A DNA stretch of 64,000 nucleotides, from the NCBI GenBank assembly GCA_027605045.1, contig JAQFWX010000053.1, positions 126,609 to 190,608 of the forward strand, read 5' to 3'. The notes under the pieces are model-generated. The model saw nothing but the letters and a program-made list of their open reading frames with translations. It had not been told where the DNA came from and searched no databases. Every line of letters starts with the position of its first letter. Within the stretch, counting starts at the first letter, position 1. The DNA is from Phallus indusiatus. Its lineage: Eukaryota; Basidiomycota; Agaricomycetes; Phallales; Phallaceae. Shown in pieces: positions 47,701-59,499 of the stretch. Both the position numbers and the translations under genes were made by a program.

Positions 47701-48551
47701 TCGTTTATATTGCACGTGATCAAAAAAAGCATTGACGCTAATCTTACCGGTAATCAGGATCAAAGGCTATTGATCACGGCAGCAGCATTGATATCTATTT
47801 GATATCAGCTGCAGATAATGGGAATATGACTTCGGCGTCATCTGCTAAAAAGAGGGTAGTGATCTTGACTTTTTTTAATCCTATTTTTGCCCCACTTCAT
47901 AAAGGACATAATTCGTCATGAGGGTGTACGAGGTCAGTCAAAAAGCAGATCTCGTGAATGGCTAATCGATAGATGAACAGCAACGCGAAGCTCAACGAGC
48001 GTGTCAAACTGTGCCAACCAGAGAATTATGCAATCGCGAAATCAAATCGCCATCATACATAAGAACTACCCCATTTCTGAACCAAATATCCTTCGAAAGA
48101 AACACCGGACTATTAAATATCCCACGGCCCTTGGTCGGAAAACTTAGCTCGTCTGTCGTGCTTTGTTCCGAGTTCGCTGACCATTGGTAAAAGAGTTTGG
48201 GGCTGTTTGGGGGTACATGAGACATGGTGGAGCCCCCACACCTCGCGAATTAAAACCGTGATCTTTGATGATGGTGGTGTATCCGAATGTGCCGAATCGG
48301 TGCGTGCCTGAAATCCCGCTTCGATTGTGCAACTATGTATATTCAAGTGTATATGAACTTTCTTTTTTGGCTACTCATTACCTTATTACTCATTTCCGGC
48401 ACACGCTTTTTTGTATATAAAGCGGTGGGGGTCTTCTTTCTGCCGAGGCTTTTTTTTGGCTTCTTGCCATCTGGGATTGTTTTGCTTCCTTCAAGCTCCT
48501 TGGTGGTTCTTGCAATCCGTCGCCGCCCACGCTCTGTGAATCGTTTCGGTC
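44753..48551. other. Long interval with no supported gene
   Basis: About 3.8 kb with only short frames. A minus-strand stretch at 45082-45530 (ASRVVVHLQLFDENKMLANM in one frame, VDRFVRAVISVDGV in another) looks faintly coding but needs frame changes, so it may be a decayed gene. A TATA element near 48412 belongs to the transporter. Confidence 0.4.
48412..48420 (+). promoter_or_regulatory. TATA box of the sugar transporter gene
   Basis: GTATATAAA lies about 135 bases before the ATG, followed by a pyrimidine-rich stretch (TTTTTTTTGGCTTCTTGCC), the usual fungal core-promoter layout. Confidence 0.5.
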
Positions 48552-51438
48552 ATGACTACTCTTAATCCCACTTCTTCTCTTTCGAACGCCCGTGCATCGA
48601 AGGAGGGATCGGTAGATGGGTATGTTGCATCTTTCAGTAGGACAATAATACCAGTCTTATCTCTATTCTTAGCTCCTTATATGAAGAAGATAAAGTCGAC
48701 TTGAGGAACAATCTCTCTGCACGGTAATAAGAGCTAGCTGTTATGCATAACTCACAATTGATCCACGCACATTTCCAGAATTCGGAATCCATTAGCTGGA
48801 ATACCACGCGAGAAGTTGATCAGACAAGTGGACACATTCGCACAAGAACAGGAGTTGACGGATATCGCACCCCTTCTCCGCAAAGGTAAAGTAGCGTGAT
48901 TCTCCCTTGAGTTCCTCTTCAGGCTCTTTGTCTCAACCACGCATGTAATACTCTTTTAGGAGCACTGGTAGCACAAGATCCCGCCAACTACGAATCCGTC
49001 TCAGGTCTCGAACCGTATGAAATTGAGGCATTACGAAACGAAACACTACATAAATGGAGACAGCCAAAAGCGTTGTATCTCACAGTAATACTTTGTTCTA
49101 TCGGCGCAGCTGTCCAGTGAGTCCTACAATTCCCTGGCTTTCTTCTTCCTTCCAATTGCGAACCGCGTGTCCATGTGCCCATTCAAAATGTTTCACATGC
49201 AATATGCTTTTTGTTATTTCAAATATTGATACGCGTTTTCTATTTCTATAGAGGATGGGATCAAACGGGTTCTAACGGCGCCAACCTTTCTTTTCCCGAC
49301 GAGTTTGGCATTCCAACGACACCGGGCCCAAACCAGGACCGGAACAATTGGTTAGTTGGATTGGTCAACTCTGCACCATATCTTGGAAGTGCACTCTGGT
49401 TAGTAGTCATCGTCCATTGAATCTCCCACGAGTGTTTTCTGTTTCTTATGAAACCCACCGCTTACGAACCGCTTATCACTGCAGTGGTTGTTGGCTGAGT
49501 GACCCGCTCAACTTCTATTTCGGCAGACGTGGTACCATTTTCTTCGCTGCCATATTCTGCATTATACCCGTTCTTGGATCGGCTTTTACGCAGACATGGC
49601 CTCAATTGTTTATTTGTCGTATTCTGTTGGGTTTTGGTATGGGTGCTAAGGCTAGGTACGTGTAATGGACGTGGACTGGCACAAGCCATGTTTTGCGATG
49701 AGTCGAGATAGTGATGATGTTGATTTTTTTTTCTTAGTACCGTGCCAATCTATGCGGCTGAGAATACTCCTGCTAGTATTCGTGGCGGATTGGTTATGTC
49801 ATGGCAACTATGGACTGCCTTTGGAATTTTCTTGTAAGCCAATTCAACTCTATTTGCTGTGCATGCATGCAACGTCGCCATTCTTGATTCATCGGTTCTC
49901 CATGACAGAGGATTCTGTGCGAATTTGATATTATTTCAAGTCGGCAAAATAGCTTGGCGTTTACAACTAGCTTCTGCTTTTTTACCTGCTATTCCACTTG
50001 TGGTTGGTGTTTATTTTTGTCCTGGTAAGTACTAGTTGCTTTGATTCAAGCCAGTTTGAAATGACTCAAGATTGACAGAATCACCTCGGTGGTATATGAA
50101 AAAGGGTAGATATCGCGATGCATATCGAAGCCTTTGTCGGTTGCGGAATACAGAGTTGCAAGCTGGTACGTTCATTTCGATCAGTTTGATTGATAATTTA
50201 ATTACCGTTTTTCTTTCTTGCAAAAAAAGCGCGCGATCTGTACTACATCAATGCTATCCTTAAAGAAGAAGCCGCTGTAATTGGACAGACAAACTACGTA
50301 CAGCGATTCATCGAACTGTTCACTATTCCGCGTGTACGACGCGCTACGCTTGCTTCATTCACCGTCATGATCGCTCAGCAGATGTGCGGAAGTGAGTTGA
50401 CTGCTTATATATTTTTAGTGAAAGATGTTGAACAATCATCGTCTAGTCAATATTATCGCGTTTTATTCGAGCTCTGTCTTCACGGACGCTGGGAGCTCAA
50501 ATAAGACTGCGCTATTAGCGTCATTTGGATTCGGATTGGTAAACTTTGTGTAGGTTTCTCTAATCCCGGGTTCATGTTCCCCTCAGTCTCATTGAATCTT
50601 CTTCATTATAAGGTTTGCATTCCCTGCCATTCGAACAATAGACACCTACGGCCGACGCACCCTTCTCCTATTCACCTTCCCACACATGGCATGGACACTC
50701 CTGGCTGCCGGATTCGCATTTTACATTCCATCATCGAGCAACGCCCATTTAGGCGTTATAGCCCTTTTTGTGTTCCTGTTCGCTGCGTTTTATTCTCCAG
50801 GCGAAGGGCCGGTGCCTTTTGCATATTCCGCAGAGGTGTTCCCGTTGAGTCATCGAGGTAAAAGCCTGAGGCTGTGCAATTAATTATTTTTTGGTACTTA
50901 ACCCTTTATTTTTCTGTGTATAGAGGTCGGGATGAGTTGGGCCGTTGCTACGAACTTGTTTTGGGCTTCTGTTCTGACGGTTTCCTTTCCCCGTCTTTTG
51001 GCGGCATTCACACCTCAGGGCGCATTTGGATTCTATGCGTAAGCTTCTCACCGTGTTCCTGCCCGTATTTATAATAATAATATCTGCTCCAGGGGGCTGA
51101 ATATAGTAGCGTTTGTGATGATCTTCCTTTGGGTACCGGAGACTAAACAGCGTACACTGGAGGAGCTGGACTACATATGTACGTAATAATCAACTTACTT
51201 TGATTCATCGCCATGACCGACGTAATTATGATATTTTATAGTCGCTATTCCAACACGGACGCATATGTCTTATCAACTCAAAAAGACGCTTCCTTTCTGG
51301 ATCAAGCGATACGTGTTCAGAAACCGAGATGCTAAACTTGAGCCATTGTATCATTTCGACCATGTTCAAGGAGAGGATGTTCTTATTGAGCGAGCTTCCC
51401 ACGAGAAGGAAGATCTGGATTTAAAGGAAAAAGTTTGA
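48552..51438 (+). CDS. MFS sugar transporter
   Basis: Fifteen exons join in phase: 48552-48619, 48673-48723, 48779-48885, 48960-49116, 49252-49398, 49485-49655, 49738-49833, 49909-50024, 50079-50165, 50230-50391, 50447-50549, 50613-50857, 50924-51038, 51093-51178, 51242-51438 (635 residues). Motifs of the sugar-porter family appear in order: [12 protein letters not shown] after helix 1, [11 protein letters not shown] (the GR[KR] loop), [68 protein letters not shown], and [12 protein letters not shown] near the end. An acidic/basic N-terminal tail of about 90 residues and a C-terminal tail rich in E/K/D are cytosolic. The substrate is likely a hexose or related sugar and is not determined by sequence alone. 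It appears intact. Confidence 0.92.
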
Positions 51439-52860
51439 AATCCATAATGCGCTGATTGTAATCATGCATCTTTTTCTTTTTTATTTGTTTGATTTATCTT
51501 CTCAGTTCCTCGTTTGTACCGATTTGCGATGTTTAGTATAACGATATCAATAACCATGATTATTTTACGACTAATCTTTGATAAATGATGTGATATCGAC
51601 TGAGACGCTTCTAGTACACATTCTGTTGAAGGCGCACCGCACCATCTTATGAATTGGGCTCAGCTTTTAGTGAGCTGAAATGCATACATTGATGGGCTAG
51701 ACGACGCTTAAACCGGCGAAAGCGCCAATTGATCCCGGCTTACTCTGCCTCCGCGACTCCGCCAAGGTTTTTTACGCAAATCTTCCCACGAGAGCATGTG
51801 CTTTTCTAAAAGTTTAAGTGAAAGAAAAAATTATTTCACGTCTTTGAGGAGTCGCCGTGGTAATAGCAAGTCGGTTGAGGTAAAGTTTTTGGTGCCTTGG
51901 GTTGTTATGCATAGGTCGCAATGTCAGCTGTAATTAGTAACTAGTAACTGCTTGTTATGTTTAGTGATTTTACCGACTCTTCGTCGAACTAACTATGTAG
52001 ACCGGAGCCTTGAGGTACCGATTGAAGTGTGGCAGTGAACGTGGTGATTATGTCCATGAAGATCTTGCGATACTGATGGGAAATTGACTTAAGTGAGGTA
52101 TTAATGCAGATAATATCAGCTGTTGGCACAACAAATCCAGATTCCGCTGTTTCTCGAAACAAAATTGCTTTTTCCAAATGACGTTGTCCCTTTGGCGAAT
52201 CGTATTCGAAAGAAGTTTGAAGTGGATACTATTACTTTTTGCTCTCCTTGCCCGGACCGTGTGAATGAGGCCCCTCTCTCGGGCTCCTGAGTGCGTTGAT
52301 ATGTGTACAAGGCGTGAAATATGACGCTCCTCGGCTGTTGAATATACCCGTCATTGATTACTCAAAAACTCGAGGTCGACGAACTCCTATGTCTATTTCC
52401 AGCCTGGGCCGGGATAAAGGGCCCAGATATTCTGCGGGGGGAGGTGGCTGACCAGCGACGAGCACGAGAGGGTGTACGTAGATGTATACATGTGTATTTA
52501 CAATCACATATCATCACACTAACCAATAACAAATCAATTCAATTGGTCACCCTAAGCCAATTTGGAGCGGTTGCAGATTGCAGGAGGCTAAATAAGAAAT
52601 TGGATTAACTAAGCGGGATTACGTAGCCATGTGCTCCTCCCCAGAGCCTCTCCGAGGCTGTCCCTCCCGGCTGCTCCTATATCTATTCAGCTTATACACT
52701 ATAAAACAGCTGGATAGCAACGGCCTTCTTTCATCATTTTCTTTTCTTTTAATTTCATTCCCGATACCAAAATCCTCTTCATATACCTTGTTATTTTGTG
52801 TTTTTTTTTCGGCCTCGCAACGCCTGACTTCTTTTGTCCTTCCCTCATCGAATCACACGA
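51439..52860. other. No gene seen; promoter of the kinase gene at its right end
   Basis: Short frames only. A CTATAAAAC near 52698-52706 and a CT-rich tract (about 52725-52810) precede the kinase ATG and are probable core-promoter elements. Confidence 0.45.
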
Positions 52861-55800
52861 ATGGCGTCTCCCAGTAGTCGCACTCCACCGTACTCGACAA
52901 TGTCCTCAAATTCGCCGTCTCTACGGGAAAGACTTCTCAGCGCGGAGCTCACTCCTACAGCGGAAGAACCAGAAGGCAACCCAGACGAGGCCTCGTCCGG
53001 AATCGATATCGACTTCAAAGCTCGTGGGATCTTTCATCATGACAGCACCAACGTCGATCATACCCAGCATGGGATTTCTTCTAGTTGGTGGGACGAGAAT
53101 CCGGATCGTGATCAGCTTCTTCAGCGTCGACGGTCCCTCAAGTAAGTTCGGACACAAGAACGGTTTATACTTGGAGGACTTCTCACACAAAAACTGACCA
53201 TCGTTTCTTTTTGTTTGCGTTTTTCTAGGCATAGGAATCTTCCTCCAGAGCAAGAGATAGCGTACCAACGCACAAAACTTGCGGTGTCGAAGGCACTGGG
53301 AAAGTCACTGGACGTCGCATTAGATGTTACCCGCGAAGCTTTAGAGGTCGGCGTGAATGCCTTGGAGTTTGCCCCCATTCCAGGGCTTGCATCGTGTGCC
53401 GAGATGCTCACCAATATATGGAACAACGTCCAGAATGTCGAGGTGAGTTCTCATTCCTTGCTGATCGTGCTCGGGCGCGACGCCCTGGTAAAGGAGTTTT
53501 CTGATCATTGAAACCGTACCTTTTTTTTTAGACCAACAGATTGTCATGTTTAGCTTTAACGGAACGCTGTGCCAACATTCTGTTTAGCATCAAAGCTGAA
53601 ATTGAAATCGTCGGTGAAGGTGATAGCGGACTAGCTGAATCATTGCGCGAACCTGTTGAAAAACTAACCGAGTAAGCCCATTTTTTTTATTCCTCGCCTT
53701 GTTTTTTTTTCCTGTGCCTTTCAGTTTTGAAATCAGCTAACGTTGCTCACCTCGTACTGCTTTCTAGGTCCTTTCGCCGTATCGAAGAGTTCATCTCTAA
53801 GCATGTCTCCAGACCCTTCTTCAAACGTTACCTCAAAAGAGATGAAGACGCGCGGAAAATCACATTCCTTGAAGCAGGTCTGACAGATACCGTCAGCCTT
53901 TTCAATGTCGCTATACAACTGCGCATGTTGAAAGGGATACATGACTTGGGTCACCATGCGCCTTCACCCGTGTCGTCCAGGTTACCTCCTGGTATTGAGG
54001 AGGGCGCACTCGTTTATGCTTCGTCGCCAGTTATAGATACCCCTACAGAACCTTCAAGACTTAGGAAGGCTAGTGCTGGTGATGTCTCCACTCCGACTCT
54101 GACTACGACTACGACACCGGCCCAAGCTTCAGGTGTGCCGGCCAACAGTCGCGAGATCATTGCTGCCATAGCTGCAATTCGGAACTCGGAGTTTGCTCAA
54201 AATTCAGTACTTGATATCGCGGATATGCATGCTGCCATGAGGGTCGCATTACGGAGCGCCGATGATGCAAAGATTCTAGAACTTTTAGAGGTGCGTCTTG
54301 TCTTCGGCTAAGGAAAGTTAATAAGAGGTTTGACATGCACACACTCTTTATAGATCGATAGAAGTGAAATTCAGGAAGCTATTAAAACCATTCAACGTGC
54401 GCTTGAAGATCCAATATACTTGCCTCATTCTGCTCGAACCGCTCTCGAAAGCGCGAGTTCCGCTCCAGCCTCTTCCTCCCTCGCCGCCGAAACTAACGAT
54501 GCTACCACCGCCGTTAGCTCAAGCACGCAATACCAATCTCTACCCAGCACCAGTACAGCATCAGCCACTATTGATAAGACCGCCCAGCCGACCAAGTTCA
54601 TTTGGCCTCCAACAGAGGACATGATCAGTCATACCGTTAAAGATGCGACAGTTACGGTTCCGGTGGACCAGGATGTTACCTTCCATCGAGAGTTCTTGGA
54701 AAGCGGATTAGAAGCTTTGAGAAGGCTGAGTGCTGTTCCTACTCGTCTTGGTGCGGGTGCAGCTGTCGGTAGAAGTAGTAGTGAGAGAAGAGTTGGAAGC
54801 GTGCCGACGGAGAGCAGAGAGCGTCCGAGTTCGATTGCTGGTGCTGGTGCTGTTGTTAAAAGTGGTAGTGTCGGTGTCGATGCTGGTGATGTGGCGATGG
54901 GTGCAGTTGTTGAGGTTGGAGAAAGTCTTCCACCTTGGACTATTACGAAGTGGGAAGTGGATAGAGAGAATAAGATTGGATGGGGTGTGTTTAGTGATGT
55001 TTATAAGGGTACTTGGAGGGGTCAGACCGTTGCTATCAAGGTGCGTTGTTTCCTTCCTTCCCTCCCTTCAAACCTTTTGAGTCTCTCTTCTCATGCTACT
55101 TTCCTCGATACCAGGTCCTCGCAAAAACAACATCCCGCTCTCTTTTCAAGCGCGAGATATCAATCTGGACATCGTTGAATCATCCGAACGTGTTGAAGCT
55201 TCTTGGAGCTTCAAGTACAACAAGCGATCCACCGTGGTTTTTTGTTAGCCCGTATATGAAGAACGGGACCGTTGAGATGTTTTTAAGAAGTCGAGGTGCT
55301 AATGGCGGTGGCGGCGGGAGTGTAGTTCGTGACCGTGATCGGATGCCACAAACGGGGTCCGTGTCGATACCCACACCTACACCGTTGCAGATGATGATGG
55401 AGATTGCTGTTGGGATGGCGTATTTGCATAGAAAAGGTGTTTTACATGGGGATTTGAAGGCAAGTGTTCCAGGTTTGGTCTCGCAGAGTTCTGACGGTGT
55501 TGGGGTTTTTTTTTTCTTTTTTTTTTCTTAGGCTAATAACATCCTCATTGACGACAACTTCCATTGTGTTATTTCTGATTTTGGGCAAAGCAAGCTGAGA
55601 AGTGAAGTGTATAGATTGAGCCAGACTAATGAAGAACGTACGTTCTAACGCTTTGCCCATTCTTTTGATACCAGGTGTATTAACGATGTGTTTAGGAGGG
55701 AACATCCGGTGGCAAGCACCTGAAATTATGTCCGGTCATAGTAACTTGACAGCACAAGCAGACGTGTACTCGTTTGGATTTGTGTGTTATGAGATTTTGT

Positions 55801-57575
55801 CAGGTGGGCAGGTTCCGTGGGGTACGCTTGATGATCCAACCGTACAAAGACTTGTTCTCAGTACGTCCTGCGTTTTTTTTTATATCCTTTTTTTTTCTCA
55901 TCACGATTTTGACAGTGCACGACAAAAGACCAGCTATCCCATTCACGCCTGAGACACCTCTCGCGCTCGTAACATTGATAGACGAGTGTTGGCATAAAGA
56001 TCCGTTTTCCAGGCCGCTCTTCGTTGAGATCGCAAAGAGACTTAGAGCGTTGTTGAATGGCGATACAAGCAGGCGTATTGGTGGCAGGGTCAGCAGCCCA
56101 AGTCCACACCGAAGAATTCAAATGATGGTGAACGATGAAAAGAATCAAGACCATGCGAGTCCTGATATGGCACCTGTCGAATTGCCCAGTGGTGAGCATT
56201 TTGAGATTGTCGGTATTCACAGGATTTTTTGATCCCCAAGGGCGTTTTATAGATGAACCCTGGTCGCCGTATGACTTTGGAGCGCCTTTGTCGCTGACGA
56301 CGTCGAGAAACAGTGCTCTTTCGGAACCGCCGCCTTTTGACGATAGTGTTCTTGCCAGTAGTAGTAGCACGTTTGGTATGCCGTTGACGAAGACAATGTC
56401 GGCGCTGCCTCCGTCCTATGACGTTTCACAAGGTCGAAGCAAACCCGGCGACAACAACAGCAACAATGATAAAGGCAAGAGCAAAGAGAAGTCGGGCGAA
56501 CGAGCTTTGACGCGGAGGACGACGGGGCAGATAACGATTACGAGAAGCTCGTCCATGCATTCGTGGTTGAACTCGTCGTCTTCTGATAGTGATGGAGAAC
56601 TGATTTGGGGAAAGGGTACTATTCTCAGTCCGCTTGGGCCGCCTGATCCTGAGGTTATGGAGCGGTGGGATGAGAGGCGATACAGACTTTTGTTAGAGCA
56701 TGAGTTTCACCCGATGCGTACGTTGTTGTTTATTGTTAGAGCTCGTTGAGTACATGACCTTGATTCTTCTTCTTTTTTTCTTGATAGTTTTACTACCTTT
56801 GTGGACACCGTCAACTGTTATGTTGGGCGACGTGGGTTATCTGTCCAAACCGCTCGGCAAATTCGTCTCTTTCTTCAACTGTCGTGCTCCGTTCGAGGCG
56901 GCGGATAAACATGTGCACGGGATGGCGTCTATACATGGATTTGGAAATTACCGTGAAGCATCCCAGACGACAGCGCCTCATAAACGTAATATTGCACAAA
57001 TTGGAAGAGACATCGTCAAGGGTATTATTTTACCCCCTAAAGGAGCGCACACGATCAAAAGGACGGTAACGAACCGTCTGAGGGCAGGACATCGCCATGC
57101 TTTTTTAATTGCCGAGTACACAACATACCGGTACATGGTCGATATTGATATCGCAAAAGCGTGGTTCAAAGCGAACATCAAGAGGATATGGAAGGTGTTC
57201 GGAAGAGAACTGGGGTTGCATCGGGAGGATATTATGCTGATTATTGGGACGCTTGAAGCCAGAGATTATGCACTGTTTGTAAGCCATGAGAACCCGGATG
57301 GACAGGTGCTCTTTGATATCTTTAATGAAAGGAAGGAAGGGGGCGAGTGGGGTTCTTTTAGGACCAATGAGATTGGTATGCCGGATCTCGAAGAACCGAT
57401 TCTGGGGTATGATGGTGAGACCGGGAAAGGCGGTGCTGATTGGAAAGATGCGGGCTTGTCGTTTGTTCATTCGAGCAAAGTATCGCGGATCGCGAGTTCT
57501 GGATCTAGCCTGGATTCTGTTCTGTTAGCAAGACTGAGATTCAAACCTGACGAGGAGGATCCTACCAGGTTGTAA
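52861..57575 (+). CDS. TKL-type protein kinase with MLKL/HeLo-like N-terminal helical domain
   Basis: Eleven exons join in phase: 52861-53141, 53229-53442, 53532-53671, 53768-54290, 54354-55040, 55115-55459, 55532-55637, 55696-55860, 55916-56191, 56223-56717, 56788-57575 (1339 residues). Residues ~120-270 form a helical bundle with EFAPIPGLASCAEML and LTERCANILFSI, the signature I associate with fungal MLKL_NTD/HeLo-like adaptor domains. The kinase (about 582-870) has the glycine loop IGWGVFSDVYKG, VAIK (Lys), KREISIW (helix-C Glu), HGDLKANNIL (catalytic Asp, HGD not HRD), DFG and APE, so catalysis looks possible. A long Ser-rich linker follows. The C-terminal domain (~1085-1330; DVGYLSKPLGKF, REDIMLIIGTLEARDYALFVS) is a conserved Agaricomycete extension. 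The intron at 55460 has a GC donor. Confidence 0.9.
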
Positions 57576-57777
57576 TAAGGACTTTGAATTTTTTTTTCCC
57601 ATTTCTTCTATTTGTTTTTCACCCATTTATTTTTTCATTATTTTATACCGCCATTTCTGTTTTACTTTCTCTATGTGAACTATATCTCTTATTTTTCTTA
57701 TTTGTTGATTATTCCGTTCAGTTACCCCCACAATCTATCAGTGGATATCATTCCTACCAATATGCATTATAGATATA

Positions 57778-57783
57778 AATAAA
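57778..57783 (+). terminator. Polyadenylation signal AATAAA
   Basis: AATAAA about 200 bases after the kinase stop, in a T-rich 3' flank. Confidence 0.5.
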
Positions 57784-57869
57784 ATGTGTACACTAAACCT
57801 GATTTTATTTTATTTTCTATCCTTTCCTTTCGACGCCTGGCCCTGCAATGTCAACGTTGACCGCCGGCC

Positions 57870-59480
57870 GGGACCAATGACCCCTAAGTTGAAGCCCCGC
57901 TGAACGTTGCACTTTCCGTCTAGCACTGCCACTCCATGGACCGTTTACCTTTTGAAATACTATCTGATATCATCGAGTACTCCCTTCCACTCAACGGCCC
58001 TGTACTGGATAAATCCATTCCCGCTCGCTTTCAACGGATACGCTCGCTCTCTTGCATCAACAGGCAGCTACGTTGGGTCTGTCTGTACTTATTGTCCCGT
58101 GATCTCTTCATACCTTCCAGATCCTTTTATGAGGGCTGGGTATCCAAACTGGAGAGTCTTCCACGGGATCATATTTTGAATACACGATGTCGCTCCTTGG
58201 AGCTTCAACCGCAGTTTGAACTATGTGATATAAGGTGGTTTTGGCGGCACAATTTGATGGGATCCAAGGTTTACGTAGATTCTATATCCTACTTCATGGG
58301 TAATGTTTTGACCCAAAAGGGTCTATTTCCCAACCTCCGCACCATCCACATCCATTTTGGCTCAAAACTCACCTTTGATCCTTATGGGTTTTTGTTTACG
58401 GCGTGCCTCCCGAAATCAGTCAACGCGCTTTATTTGCACTTTTATTTTCCTGTCTGCAAGATCAACGCCGTGTACTTTGGAGTGAATGCACATAGGAAGA
58501 TGGTCTTCCGAAGCACGCCGATACGTTTCTCAAGTCGCAAGCATCCATTAGAGATACTGGACATATTGGTATTAGGGGACAAAAGGCGAAACGAGTTAGG
58601 GAGATTATATTATACAGACGCACCCATATTTCACGACATGGCAAGGGTTTGGGGTTCACTATTTGACGCAGTACCCCGTCTTTTCATAGGGGGAATCCAA
58701 GTACCCATCGACAAACCTTCGAAACACCTTTTATCTTTGGATATGAACAAAGCACTCGAATGTTATTCCAAACGTCAGCCTCTTGAAGGGATGGGATGGA
58801 GGTGGTGTTTCACAACATGTCCGCCGGGGGGGAGGACACAAGATCGGAAGAAGAAAGGGATTCGACGCCTCGTTAAAAAATTTGCCACATTAAAGTCGTT
58901 TTTGAAAATGGAAGGGTGAGATAAAGGACACGAGTTATGTTTTAAAGTAGGAAGACTTTCGTTTGTTGCATGATTGCAATCCAAGGACTCAGCGATTTCT
59001 TTTTGCGTTGGAAAGAAGAATAGTCCGACATGCGTTATTTGTACTGTTGTCCTATATATAAGGAAATTGAACGAGTCTCCTTTTACCTCAGTTGACATTT
59101 GAAATTGTAGTACTTTTAGCAATTGTATGGACAAACACAAATGCACCTCCAACGCCAGTGTTACATATCAATAAACCACATTAGACATGAATTTTACTAT
59201 ATATGCGCAGTCAAAACATCATACCACGCTCAATACTGCAAGTGATGGGTGATTTAACCTATTCAAGAACATTAACTTACACGTCAGTAGGCCTTGAGAG
59301 TCCGCCATCGAGTCTTTACTCCCTCCACCACTGCGTCCTTTGTAGACTTTGAGAACGAAGATGACGACGCCGGGCCTCCTCTCTGCCCTGGTTTGCTGAG
59401 AGGAAGACTGCGGAAGTATTCTGTAATGAGATACTTCTTGCTTGCTAATCCAAGTCCGTGACATTCTCCAATCCTCTCAT
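57870..59480. repeat. Segmental duplication, copy A (partner 62290-63990)
   Basis: The F-box-like gene, its short 5' flank (CCTAAGTTGAA...CCCCGCTGA), its 3' flank and the beginning of a minus-strand gene are repeated with high similarity from 62290 to the right edge. Confidence 0.85.
57936..58919 (+). CDS. F-box-like protein, copy A
   Basis: A single uninterrupted frame of 327 residues. The N-terminus MDRLPFEILSDIIEYSL is a typical F-box-like opening (LP.EIL..I), suggesting an adaptor for SCF ubiquitin ligase. The middle has beta/hydrophobic elements (NLRTIHIHFG, NALYLHFYFP, PLEILDILVLG) resembling the LRR-like targets seen in mushroom F-box proteins. The C-terminus is basic (RKKKGIRRLVKKF). 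Agaricomycetes carry large expanded F-box families of this kind. It is intact, in contrast to its duplicate at 62364. The target is unknown. Confidence 0.75.
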   Translation: MDRLPFEILSDIIEYSLPLNGPVLDKSIPARFQRIRSLSCINRQLRWVCLYLLSRDLFIPSRSFYEGWVSKLESLPRDHILNTRCRSLELQPQFELCDIRWFWRHNLMGSKVYVDSISYFMGNVLTQKGLFPNLRTIHIHFGSKLTFDPYGFLFTACLPKSVNALYLHFYFPVCKINAVYFGVNAHRKMVFRSTPIRFSSRKHPLEILDILVLGDKRRNELGRLYYTDAPIFHDMARVWGSLFDAVPRLFIGGIQVPIDKPSKHLLSLDMNKALECYSKRQPLEGMGWRWCFTTCPPGGRTQDRKKKGIRRLVKKFATLKSFLKMEG

Positions 59481-59499
59481 ATATAAGCCTGTCTTCCAT
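59282..59499 (-). pseudogene. Minus-strand gene fragment, duplicate of the gene at the right edge
   Basis: Nucleotide similarity to 63705-64000 is strong (GECHG.GLASKKY; the block coding RRPGVVIFVLKVYKG in copy B). Here one base is missing in the AAGTATC(A)TCATTAC segment compared with the copy at 63705-64000, which shifts the frame, and about 55 bases of the tail are absent. Upstream exons are uncertain. It is probably a decayed or diverged copy. Confidence 0.4.
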
